64,000 nt of DNA, taken from contig JBGAVD010000009.1 of NCBI GenBank assembly GCA_044228285.1, positions 1 through 64,000 of the forward strand, in the 5' to 3' direction. The position numbers and the translations under genes are program-made. How positions within the stretch are numbered: position 1 is the first letter of the stretch; the number at the start of each line of letters is the position of its first letter. Source of the DNA: JBBATK01 sp044228285 (GTDB lineage Bacteria; Bacteroidota; Ignavibacteria; Kapaibacteriales; NICIL-2). Positions 25,247 through 34,600 of the stretch are shown in pieces. The notes beneath the pieces were generated by a model. That model made no database searches. It had not been told where the DNA came from and worked only from the letters and a program-made list of their open reading frames with translations.

Positions 25247-27037
25247 ATGAAGACACTACTGCACATTTGTTTTTGCGCCCTTGTTGGCATTCTTGCGTCG
25301 TGTACAAGTGGACGTGAATGCAGGCTCGACTCACCAGAAGGAAACTTAGGGGCAACCATCAACTCAGCTTTTGATGACGTTGCGCCGCATCTTGTTCGCG
25401 GAGCGCTTATATACTCTTCGTCGCGGCCCCTTAGCGATATGCAGATCGACATGTTGCGTTCAGATATGCCTGAGGCAGTGTTCCGTACAGAGCGAAGAGG
25501 AGATAACACCTTTGCTCCTGCCGAAGTGGATGTTGAGTTACCATTGAATGCCTACCGGGCGGGCAGTCCAGCTATTTGTTTTTATCAAGATCTTATTGGA
25601 CCGAGTGGTCGCATTGTGTTTCCACGTAGTATTGGTAGTGGCAAGGCTGCTCAAGTTGACTTGTTTGAGAGTGTACTACGAAACGGACAGTGGTCAGAAC
25701 CACAGGTTATTAGTGGATGTCAATCCAGCGCGTGGGATTCACAGCCAGCCCTTTCAGCGGACGCCAATGTGCTCATCTTCTCTTCAGACCGAGCTGGTGG
25801 ACAGGGAGGATTGGATCTGTGGTTATGTGAGCGAACAGACAACGGTTGGTCTGCGCCACGAAACCTAGGACGAGAAATTAACAGTGCTGCAGACGACATC
25901 ACGCCAAGTCTAGATGCTCGCAACAACCTCTACTTTGCTTCAAACCGAGGTGCTGCTCGCAGTCGACGTGGATTCGAGTTGTTGCAGGCGAGTTCGCAGG
26001 AGCGTTTAGTTTGGACAGCAGTGGAACTGCTTCCACCACCTTTGAACTCAGAAGCAGATGATATCTGTCCGGTAGTGTCGAACGACTCCATCTTCTTCGC
26101 TTCCCGACGCAAAGGTGGATGTGGTGGCTATGATATTTACGGAATGCAATTGTGTGGACCCGTGATAGTTCGCGGTGAGGTTCTCGCTTCGGCAAACCTT
26201 AGTCGTCGATCTGGAGTTATAAGCGTTCAAGACATAGACGAACTAAGTTCGGAGAAGCGATCTGAGAAGTCGACCGACAAGCTCACAACAGTAGCTGTTC
26301 CAGATGATGGTCGTTTTCAATTGAAAGTTTGGCCGAACCGACGCTACACCTTACGCTATCAGAATGATTGTTCTGATACAACAATCGAGCAGGAGTTTAT
26401 GACTCCGTGTAATGAGAGCAAGAGTGTGGTACTGCAAACCAAGCTGCGACTACCAGATCAGAAACCAGTATTCAGTTTGGAGCAGTTTAACGTTCCATTC
26501 TTCAGTCCCGGCTACTATCTACCCAACACCACACAAGAACTCAACGACCTACGCTTGAAGTTCGCATACAACTTACTCGGCACGGACGAGAGCACCACCT
26601 ACATCAAAACACCTCCCAAGGAATTCAACACCTACGCACCAACTGTTGACAGTGCAATGGATAGTGCGCGTGAGTTCATTTTGAAAGTACTCGACTTCCG
26701 CAAGCGTGGCTGTAATTCGAATGCCATTGCTCTGACTTTGAGAGTGGAAGCATATGCCGACTCCAAAACATTTGCAGCAACTGCGAAGTACAATGGTCCA
26801 GTCATAGAAGACAAAGAGCTTGACGTATACGTAAAGCAAGGTGAAGTTATGACGAATAGTCTGCTCGCCACTCTACGTGCATACTACACCATCAAAGTAC
26901 TACAACTTCGCATGGAGAAATCTCCACTGTATGAAGAATATCGCCGTCGCATTATCTGGCACATAGTCCCCAAAGGCGACGACCAAGATGCCACACCGCA
27001 AAGTTTGGTACGTCGGGTGGATGTGAAAGTGGAGTAG
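25247..27037 (+). CDS. PorE-like lipoprotein: PD40 propeller plus OmpA-like C-terminus
   Basis: This 596-residue lipoprotein (lipobox GILASC, Cys19) has an N-terminal beta-propeller of PD40/WD40-like blades. Examples are AFDDVAPHL...LIYSSSRP, WDSQPALSADANVLIFSSDR, ADDITPSLDARNNLYFASNR and ADDICPVVSNDSIFFASRR. Residues about 305-400 form a carboxypeptidase-regulatory-like or beta-sandwich domain. The C-terminal part (about 425-596) looks like a divergent OmpA peptidoglycan-binding domain: FNVPFFSPGYYLPNTTQELN, then LTLRVEAYADSK. This order resembles PorE, the T9SS component that links the secretion machine to peptidoglycan, but the N-terminal TPR of PorE is absent and the OmpA domain has an insertion. 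T9SS cargo genes lie 5-10 kb downstream, which fits. Assignment to T9SS itself is inference; an unrelated OmpA-like envelope protein is the alternative. Confidence 0.75.
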   Translation: MKTLLHICFCALVGILASCTSGRECRLDSPEGNLGATINSAFDDVAPHLVRGALIYSSSRPLSDMQIDMLRSDMPEAVFRTERRGDNTFAPAEVDVELPLNAYRAGSPAICFYQDLIGPSGRIVFPRSIGSGKAAQVDLFESVLRNGQWSEPQVISGCQSSAWDSQPALSADANVLIFSSDRAGGQGGLDLWLCERTDNGWSAPRNLGREINSAADDITPSLDARNNLYFASNRGAARSRRGFELLQASSQERLVWTAVELLPPPLNSEADDICPVVSNDSIFFASRRKGGCGGYDIYGMQLCGPVIVRGEVLASANLSRRSGVISVQDIDELSSEKRSEKSTDKLTTVAVPDDGRFQLKVWPNRRYTLRYQNDCSDTTIEQEFMTPCNESKSVVLQTKLRLPDQKPVFSLEQFNVPFFSPGYYLPNTTQELNDLRLKFAYNLLGTDESTTYIKTPPKEFNTYAPTVDSAMDSAREFILKVLDFRKRGCNSNAIALTLRVEAYADSKTFAATAKYNGPVIEDKELDVYVKQGEVMTNSLLATLRAYYTIKVLQLRMEKSPLYEEYRRRIIWHIVPKGDDQDATPQSLVRRVDVKVE

Positions 27038-27061
27038 AGTAGTCCAACGAACGAGCTGTTT

Positions 27062-27560
27062 ATTCCCGGTGGCTGAGTGGATTCCCGTTGGCTGAGCGAC
27101 TTCCCGGTAGCTGAGCGACATCCCGGTGGCTGAGCGGAGCCGAAGCCCTGACGTCAACGGCCCTTCGACTCCGCTCAGGGACCACCGTTCGACTCCACTC
27201 AGGGACCTTGCCATTCTAATGAACTCCTCTACCCCGGTGGCTGAGCGGAGCCGAAGCCCTGACGTCAACGGTCCTTCGACTCCGCTCAGGGACCACCCTT
27301 CGACTTCGCACAGAGACCTTGCCATTCTTTTCCAGTTTCGAAGCGCTCCGCACACCGGTGGCTGAGCGGAGCCGAAGCCCTGACGTCAACGGTCCTTCAG
27401 CTCCGCTCAGGAACCACCCTTCGACTCCGCTCAGGGACCTTGCCATTCTTGAGCGCAACTCTACACCGGTGGCTGAGCGGAGTCACCCTTCGGCTCCGCA
27501 CAGGGACCTTGTTATTCTCGAGTGCAACTATATCCCGGTAGCCGAGCCGAAGCCCTGATT
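27062..27560 (-). repeat. Second palindromic repeat array, same family as 2003-2386 but inverted
   Basis: Plus-strand units start CTGAGCGGAGCCGAAG at 27130, 27241, 27362 and 27473 (spacings 111, 121, 111). The first three continue with CCCTGACGTCAACGG and the complementary arm CTTCGACTCCGCTCAG, making long hairpins; the fourth is abbreviated. Each unit also carries a second shorter CTCAGGGACC-type arm before TTGCCATTCTT. The left edge (27062-27130) holds four short degenerate units of about 19 bp with CCCGGTGGCTGAGCG. Reverse-complemented, the core is the same as the 96-bp units at 2 kb. The array sits between two converging genes. Confidence 0.9.
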
Positions 27561-27620
27561 GCAACACCTCAACTGTCGTGAGACAGATACCAACAACAGC
27601 ACATACCTCATCATAGGCAT

Positions 27621-27651
27621 AAAAAAAGGTCAATGGCAGAGCCACAGACCT
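27621..27651 (-). terminator. Intrinsic terminator of the 343-residue LamG lipoprotein gene
   Basis: On the minus strand AGGTC and TGGC pair with GCCA and GACCT around a TCT loop, followed by seven Ts. It lies 25 bases after the stop codon at 27676. Confidence 0.85.
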
Positions 27652-27675
27652 TAAATACGAAAATCATCGAATGAA

Positions 27676-28707
27676 CTATTGAACTGGAGCCGTTGAAAGC
27701 ACTCGTCTAACTGAGTTCATCAGCGTACCCGTATGGCCATTTCCTGTGACATCAGTCGTTGTGGAACCAGATGCCTCATTAAACTTCCAGTATGCAAGAA
27801 GACCAGGTTCGGTTCCACTTAAAGAAAGACCCTTGTTCGCACGGATCTGGTCTTTTGTACGTGCAGCTGTCCAGATACGAACTTCTTCAAGAGTACCATC
27901 CCAAGTCTCTACCCCAATACTCTGACCGAAATAATTACGAGCTCCAATATAGAGCGGTGCAGATGTTGTCACGGGAACGTTTCCGCCAAAGCTCACGGAA
28001 CCATCTTCTTCGCCGTTGATGTACATTGTTGCAGTTTTAGTCTGTTCGTTTACCACCAGTGCAACATGTGTCCATTGGTTCGTTGTAAGACGTGAACGTG
28101 ACCAGATTGTACCAGTATATGAACTCCAAAAGGTCATAGTTCCATACTGATCAATGCCAAGGAGATACTCATTCTGACTATTATCAATACCTTTGTTCAT
28201 GATCCACTGACCCCAGCGTGAGTGTGCTAGTATTGTTGCAGGGTTGCACCAAGCTTCCAAGGTAAAACTTGAACCACACAAATTCAGATCAGTTGAATGA
28301 GGAACGAACACTTGAGCGCCGTTGCCTCCATCAACACCGTTGAACACGAGTGCACGGTTTTCATTCGTATTTGGATCACCACTTGTAAGTACAATGGTAC
28401 ATGAAACAGTCTGATTCGACTTTGAAACTACTGTAGCAGTCCCACTGCCCACACCAGCTTTTGAAGCGCTAACAGTATAACTCATATCAGACATGTGGGT
28501 GAACTTGAATGCACCTGTGTTGTCCGTAAGAACAGTGTTTGTTGCCGGGCTTGTAGTGACCGTTGCACCACTCACTTGATTACCGAACTGATCGATGACG
28601 ATACCTGTAATTGTACCGTTGTCTGTATCGACAAAGTTGTGTCGACATCCCTGGGACACGAGCAATAGTGCGCAACATATCAGCACACTGAAGATCCGAA
28701 ATTTCAT
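27676..28707 (-). CDS. Lipoprotein with carboxypeptidase-regulatory-like and LamG domains
   Basis: This 343-residue surface or periplasmic lipoprotein has a lipobox LVSQGC (Cys21). Residues about 31-108 are a CarboxypepD-reg-like beta-sandwich (GTITGIVIDQFGNQVSGATV, GAFKFTHMSDMSYTVSA). Residues about 115-340 are a LamG/concanavalin-like domain (ALVFNGVDGGNGAQVFVPHS, FTLEAWCNP, NQWTHVALVVN, LYIGARNYFG, GTLEEVRIWTAART, LLAYWKFNEASG). Such domains usually bind carbohydrates or proteins. An AAGGAG site stands before ATG 28707. It is a paralogue of the next upstream gene, with about half of the LamG positions shared, which indicates tandem duplication. Each gene has its own terminator. Confidence 0.9.
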   Translation of the reverse strand: MKFRIFSVLICCALLLVSQGCRHNFVDTDNGTITGIVIDQFGNQVSGATVTTSPATNTVLTDNTGAFKFTHMSDMSYTVSASKAGVGSGTATVVSKSNQTVSCTIVLTSGDPNTNENRALVFNGVDGGNGAQVFVPHSTDLNLCGSSFTLEAWCNPATILAHSRWGQWIMNKGIDNSQNEYLLGIDQYGTMTFWSSYTGTIWSRSRLTTNQWTHVALVVNEQTKTATMYINGEEDGSVSFGGNVPVTTSAPLYIGARNYFGQSIGVETWDGTLEEVRIWTAARTKDQIRANKGLSLSGTEPGLLAYWKFNEASGSTTTDVTGNGHTGTLMNSVRRVLSTAPVQ

Positions 28708-28870
28708 AGATGCTCCTTCTTAGATAAGATGAATTTGACCGAATATACAGAAACAATATTCAACACATACTTATCTATAAATATTTAATTGTAATCTCAG
28801 ATTATTAGTCCGAGGCCTTAGCCCTGGGGTCATTCTCTGGATTTGTCGCAGAATTTCGAGTAAATGTGAT

Positions 28871-28897
28871 AAAAAAAAGGTCGACATGGTGTCGACC
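28871..28897 (-). terminator. Intrinsic terminator of the 432-residue LamG lipoprotein gene
   Basis: This is a perfect stem GGTCGACA-CCA-TGTCGACC on the minus strand, followed by eight Ts, 31 bases past the stop codon at 28928. The A-run on the other side could also let it work weakly in the opposite direction. Confidence 0.93.
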
Positions 28898-28927
28898 CTG
28901 AAAAAAATACCAGCAGAAAGTGCTTTA

Positions 28928-30226
28928 CTATTTGAAAGGCACAGTAGATTTGACGCGTGTGACTGCGTTTACAAAACTACCTGTATGATTACGATTGGTT
29001 ACATCAAGCGCTTTCGTGCCTTTGGTTTCATTAAAATCCCAGTATGCAACTAGCCCAGATTCACTTCCACCAAGCTCTTTGTCCTTAGTGAGATTGATTT
29101 CAATCGATGAACGTGCTACAGACCATAGTCGGACTTCGTCAATGATGCCCTTAGTAGTCTCGACACCAATACCTTGTCCTAGGTAATTTCTTGCGCCGAT
29201 AAACAGCGGAGCGGTAGTTTTTGTTGGTACAGTAGAAGTTATAGGACTACTTGTATTGAGTTCACCATTCAGGTAAATGAACACTTTCCTGACATTTTCA
29301 TCAACGACGATTGCAATATGATTCCATGTGTTGAGCTGGCCAGTTGAAGTTGCGCGAACGGTGCCAGAATACGAACTCCAAAAGGCGAGTTTCTGCGAAT
29401 CATCAAAGCCAATCATATACTCATTGCTTGTGTTGTTTATACCCTTATTCAACATCCATGAGCCGTAAGAACTGGTTGAGATAGTTGACACATTATACCA
29501 AAACTCAATTGTATAGCTTTTTCCGCACAAATTGAGGTCATCACTGTGTTCAACTTTGATACATGCGCCATCTCCATTGTTCAATCCGTCAAAGGCAACA
29601 GCCATAGAACTGTCTTCAGCGCGATGGAGTACAATATCATAAACACTAATCTGTCCAGGTTTGAGAGTAACCGCTATGCTGCCATTGCCTTTTTGATCTG
29701 AGACTGCACTGACGGTATAGCTTCCAGCAGGGATGTCGCGTAGAACGAAAGAACCTATCGAGTCTGAAACAAGAACTTTGGTTGCAGGGCTAGTAGTAAT
29801 TCTTGTACCTGCTATCAGATTTCCTTTCGGATCAGTTACTCGTCCTACCAAGGTTGCAAATGCGGAATCAACCGGCGGTTTAACGACGATATCGCAGATT
29901 CCGACTTGGCCAGACGTCAGCGTTATGGTAGCGCTACCGCTACCCTTATCGCTGTCAAGCATTGCAGATACTTTATATACACCTGCGTTTAAACCCTTCA
30001 AGGTGTATGTTCCGTTTGCATCGGTTATAGCGGTACTAGAAGAGGGAACTGTGCTGATGGTAGCACCACTTATTGCCACACCAGCTGTATCATACACGTG
30101 ACCTACAACTGTTGCACTATTGTCAACAACTGGATCGTCGGTACAGCCCATGAAGACGGCAATCATAAGGCTTAATACCAGTTGTAGAGGAAGTAGGCTT
30201 CGAAGAGTGATGATTCGCATATTCAT
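28928..30226 (-). CDS. Lipoprotein with two carboxypeptidase-regulatory-like domains and LamG
   Basis: This 432-residue paralogue of the downstream lipoprotein has a lipobox AVFMGC (Cys28). Two consecutive CarboxypepD-reg-like domains follow: ATVVGHVYDTAGVAISGATI...GTYTLKGLNAGVYKVSA, and ATLVGRVTDPKGNLIAGTRI...GSFVLRDIPAGSYTVSA. A LamG domain comes last (about 205-430), with VAFDGLNNGDGACIKVEHSD, WNHIAIVVDE, LFIGARNYLG, GIIDEVRLWSVAR and LVAYWDFNETKG. The extra regulatory-like domain relative to its paralogue indicates an internal duplication or loss after gene duplication. It is expected to sit on the outer membrane. Start ATG 30226, with 30220 as an alternative two codons in. The ligand is unknown. 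Confidence 0.9.
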   Translation of the reverse strand: MNMRIITLRSLLPLQLVLSLMIAVFMGCTDDPVVDNSATVVGHVYDTAGVAISGATISTVPSSSTAITDANGTYTLKGLNAGVYKVSAMLDSDKGSGSATITLTSGQVGICDIVVKPPVDSAFATLVGRVTDPKGNLIAGTRITTSPATKVLVSDSIGSFVLRDIPAGSYTVSAVSDQKGNGSIAVTLKPGQISVYDIVLHRAEDSSMAVAFDGLNNGDGACIKVEHSDDLNLCGKSYTIEFWYNVSTISTSSYGSWMLNKGINNTSNEYMIGFDDSQKLAFWSSYSGTVRATSTGQLNTWNHIAIVVDENVRKVFIYLNGELNTSSPITSTVPTKTTAPLFIGARNYLGQGIGVETTKGIIDEVRLWSVARSSIEINLTKDKELGGSESGLVAYWDFNETKGTKALDVTNRNHTGSFVNAVTRVKSTVPFK

Positions 30227-30325
30227 GTATAGTTTGTTAGTAACTCCATGTACCTAAAAAGCGGCACGCCAGTTCATTGTCTATCTCGAACCACGCTACG
30301 CGATAGTTGACATCTTACAAACTGC

Positions 30326-31171
30326 CTAGTTCGTTCCCCAACGGATTGCGGTAAGTTTTCTCCGCAATCTCTCATTTAGTCGCCGCGTGTACTTCTTTGT
30401 TGCGTCCGGTTTTCTCGAGGTTCGTTCTAAGATAAACATCCAACCGCTAACCATGCGTCTAGGTAATTTGTCTGAAACATTTGCATTCCAAGTCAGAATG
30501 CGCTCACTTTTCATAAGTTGATTGAAACCAAGTCCTCCTAGAAACGAGCGAGGACAATAACCTACGATCTGCAAACCTCTACGTTCAAACATTGAACACA
30601 ATACTCCATAGCTAAAGAAATTGACGTGAGGGCTGATTGCAAGAGTGTCATGCTGCATAGACCGAACATCGCCAGAAGAATAGGAGTCGCCAACCTTGAA
30701 TTTCTTAAGAAATGGTAGGGAGCTGAGTAGCTTCATGATGCCGCTAATGTCCAGCAGCGTCTCAAAAAAGGTAACTATCTCAAATGGTCCATATCCATTT
30801 GGAGTTGTAATGGCGAGTCGAGAATCAGAACTCATAACAGTGTATAGCCAGTCCAGGAAGCCTTCCGGATCATCTACGTGCTCTATGACTTCTGAACCAA
30901 TAATAAAATCATATGTCATACCTGTTGGTAGCTCTTCATTCGTGTAGTACTTCAGATTCTGGCAGGGATTCTCTGCGTTCGCAAGATCAATTGTCTCTTT
31001 ATCCGAGTCAATTCCAATGAACTGAATGTGCGGAAAGGCTTGTGCCAGTGGGATAGTTAGAAAAACACCATTTCCACATCCAACATCTAAGACCGTCTTA
31101 GGAGCAAAATCACCAATGATTTTCGTCAAATAGCTGATTCGCTTACGATTTCCGTGAATTGTTTCCTTCAT
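30326..31171 (-). CDS. Class I SAM-dependent methyltransferase (Methyltransf_11/23 type)
   Basis: This 281-residue cytoplasmic methyltransferase has SAM motif I VLDVGCGNG (27-35), acidic loop FIGIDSDKETI (about 51-61), motif FIIGSEVIEHVDDPEGF (about 89-105) and ITTPNGYGPFEI. The pattern is that of enzymes found in glycan, O-antigen or lipid modification (the STPNxxG-type motif after the EHxxDP helix). The C-terminal 35 residues are very basic (KKYTRRLNERLRRKLTAIRW), which could bind membrane or nucleic acid. It lies 100 bp upstream (in plus coordinates downstream) of the LamG lipoproteins on the same strand, but with no sign of coupling. The substrate is unknown. Confidence 0.85.
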   Translation of the reverse strand: MKETIHGNRKRISYLTKIIGDFAPKTVLDVGCGNGVFLTIPLAQAFPHIQFIGIDSDKETIDLANAENPCQNLKYYTNEELPTGMTYDFIIGSEVIEHVDDPEGFLDWLYTVMSSDSRLAITTPNGYGPFEIVTFFETLLDISGIMKLLSSLPFLKKFKVGDSYSSGDVRSMQHDTLAISPHVNFFSYGVLCSMFERRGLQIVGYCPRSFLGGLGFNQLMKSERILTWNANVSDKLPRRMVSGWMFILERTSRKPDATKKYTRRLNERLRRKLTAIRWGTN

Positions 31172-31668
31172 GTGATAAAGAGGCCTATACCTGAGCGGTT
31201 GTTAAAAACACTTGCCCAGCAAGTTACGAACTCCCTAAAGAACCCAAAATAGCTGGATCCGCAGCACACAGTGGTTCAATGATAAATACTCAGATACTTA
31301 ACTCTCATTTCTGTCAGTGGGTCAACATCTTTAGCCACTTAGCATGAGATGATTGCAATGAAGGAAACTTCGTGTATCTTAAGCATACACTTTGGATGAC
31401 CAATGTGCGATCAAGATCTAAGGTCCACTGCGACAATGAAGCGCTTATAGAGTAGCATCATTCTTGGTTCTATTTTTTTGGTTCAGTGGCCACCGAGATT
31501 GGTAGGCTGTTTGAAGAGCGGAATGCGTAGCGACACAGATTAGAGTAGAGCGCATCGAAATCGCCTTCACTATGTCGAGTGTGATAAGCAGGATAGTGAT
31601 TTTACCTGAATGTTGAGCGAGGCATTGCACACCTGAGTGATGCAAAGTAAGAGCAATGGAACAGGCTT
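31172..31668. other. Intergenic region between divergent genes
   Basis: No gene, RNA or repeat is recognised. It must contain the promoters of the minus-strand methyltransferase and of the large T9SS cargo gene; I could not single out either. Confidence 0.4.
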
Positions 31669-34600
31669 ATGATTTATAGTCCTATCATCAGGCACAGGAG
31701 TATACTGGCTCAGGTAGCATGCTGCATACTGATGCTTCTTCTCGTTTCCGAAAACTGCTCTTCTCAAGGGCCTCATTGGGAGTACCTCACGAAGCTAAAT
31801 AAAGCACGACGCAACTATCTTGGCATTCAACATGCTGTTGTCATTGCTCCATGTAAAGTGCTCGTTGCTGGGGGATATGCTGATGGCAATTCGTCAAGCT
31901 ACGGCCAGCCAACAAATCACTGTGAGATCATTGATGTGTGTTGCGGCAAGTCAACACCAACAGGGTCAATGGCTCAGCCTCGCACGGAACATATTCTCCT
32001 CCTTACTCCCGATTCGAACGTAGTAGCAATCAGCGGAATGAATCAGGTTCTCAATCAATCATCATCCGCCGGCACACACACGAACACAGTTGAACTCTAT
32101 AATCGAAGTACGGGTACATGGTCGACAATAGGCAATATTCTCACTGCTCGTCGTCAAGCGCAGGCGCTCTTTATTAGTGCAACCGAGATTCTCATCGTTG
32201 GCGGTAGGCTGCCTAACTTATCGACCATCGGAACGTCAGAGATTTTTGATATGTCAACAGGTACAAGCCAGTTTGTATCGAACTATCTGCTTCCGGTGAA
32301 TATGCATGTGGTCGGAAAATCATCAGCTGGCTCAACGATTATAGCAGGAGGCCGCAATGGAGGAACAGATGCTACTCGGACGCGGGCAATTACGAAGTAC
32401 GATAGAAGCTCCAACTCTTACATTTCTCTTGGCTCCCTCACTGACTCTGTTCGCTCTGCTCAGATAATTAAGATGCGAGACGGTCGACTTTGTGTGAGTG
32501 GTGGAGTAAAAGGAGAATCTACGTATCGAGCCAGTAAGCAACTGTTTATAGAGAACAGCGACTCGTTTACTCCCGTGAGTAACTTGGGTAGCGAACGCTG
32601 GGGACATGGTATTGGTCAATACAATAACGATTCGCTCATTATGATCGGCGGTAACGGTCTTCCGTCAGGATCAGTCGTAAGTTCCTGTGAATGGTATTCA
32701 TTGAGTCAAAATCAAGTAACGACCGCTCCTTCACTTCCACTGCCACTTGGGAGCTTCTCTTGGGCAACGGTTCCGGTGAGCGTTAGCTCAAGTGGAACGA
32801 TTCTGGAAACAGCAGTCATCGTTATTGGCGGTGTAACAAACAGCGGTGAGTTTAGCAATGCAACTCCCAGAGACAGTATCTATATCCTCCGCTCCTGCAC
32901 AACCCCCGACTCCCTAAAAACAACAAAGCTCACTGGCACTTGCTACACCTTCAAAATGGCAATCGATTCGCTGAATCGATGTCGACAACCAGCGTTCATT
33001 CGTTGGTTCTTTGGAGACAATACTGTAGCACAGTCTACCTCATGGTCAACCCAGCACGCGTATCCTGGCAATGGTACTTTCTTATTGAAGGCAGTACTCT
33101 ACTATAGTGATTGTGGTGACTCGTTGGTGCTCAATAAGACTCTGAGTTTCAACTCAGATGGTAGTATATCAGCTTCACCAAAGATTCTCAACCGATGCGC
33201 GAAGGATAGTTTGGTGCAACTTCATGCTACGGGCGGTGTTCGTTATCGGTGGACGCCTGCGGCGGACCTTGATGATAGCACAAGTGCTAACCCTATTGCA
33301 CGACCAACAAAGACCACGAAGTACTATGTGTACGGATGGACAGCTGATAGTTGTATGTCGGTCGACTCAGTATTGGTCAACTTCTCGAATGGCATTGCAA
33401 ACGCAGGCTCGGATGTTGCTCTGTGCTCGAACGGCGACTCAACTCTGCTCAATGTTACCATCCCCGCGTACACGCGTAGTGTTCGGTGGACGCCTAAGCT
33501 CGGCCTTGCCTGCGACACCTGCCGCAGCACGATGGCAAAGCCATCTGTTAGTACGAATTACATTGCTACTGTTGTTGATAGTGTTGGTTGTGTATGGACA
33601 GATACCGTGCGTGTGTCAATACGTCCTGGATCTGCTGCCAAGATTGTTGGGGGCCCCGTTCTCACTGTCTGCGCAGGCTCTGATTCTGTGAGTCTTAGCC
33701 TGAGTCCAAGAACTGGTTTACGTCAAGTTCGCTGGACACCAAACATTGGCATTGCCTGCGATACCTGCTTTAACACGAAGGTGCTGCCAAAATTAGCGCT
33801 GAAGTACGTTGCCACTTTCATTGACTCATTGGGCTGCGTTGGTATAGATACCGTTCAGGTAAAAGTTGGATCGAACTCTACACAGATTCAGTCAGGTGGT
33901 CCTCAGTACATCTGTTTTAAAGGTGACTCTACTCAGATTAGTGTGTTAGGTAAAGTTCGATCCGTGCAGTGGACGCCAGCGAATCAAGTGTCGTGTGCTA
34001 CGTGCTTCAACACCGTGGTAAAACCCACGTCCACGCGCTACTTCAACTACACTGCAGTTGATAGTGCTGGTTGTCCGTATAGTGACTCAATTAAAGTCAC
34101 TGTGCTACCAAAAGCTACAGTTGATATATCGCCCGACACGACGATCTGCGGTTCCTCAGCTCTTTTGGTTCAAGCCTTCGGCAACTACCAGAATGTGCAA
34201 TGGAGTCCGGCAAATGGCGTGAGCTGTACCACTTGTCCTACCACTCTCATCATTCCAACTCCAGGCAAAACACTTACGTACTATGTAACAGCGCGTAATG
34301 GAAAGAGTGTGGATTGCGAAACCCGTGATTCAATACGCGTGCGCTTTGCGCCCGGTATCGAGGGACAACTCAAAGATCAACAGGTTTGCCCAGGAGATAG
34401 CGTCAGTATAAGTCTTCGTGAGTTTGGAGGCAAAGTTCAGTGGAGTAGTTCACCAGATATTAGCTGCGACACTTGTCGCAGCATACGCATTAAACCAACG
34501 AAGACTGGGCGTTACATCGTAACAGGCGATTCGCTTGGCTGCATCTCTCGCGACACGATCACGATTACCGTCGCTGCTACTACCTTGAGCGTACCCAAGA

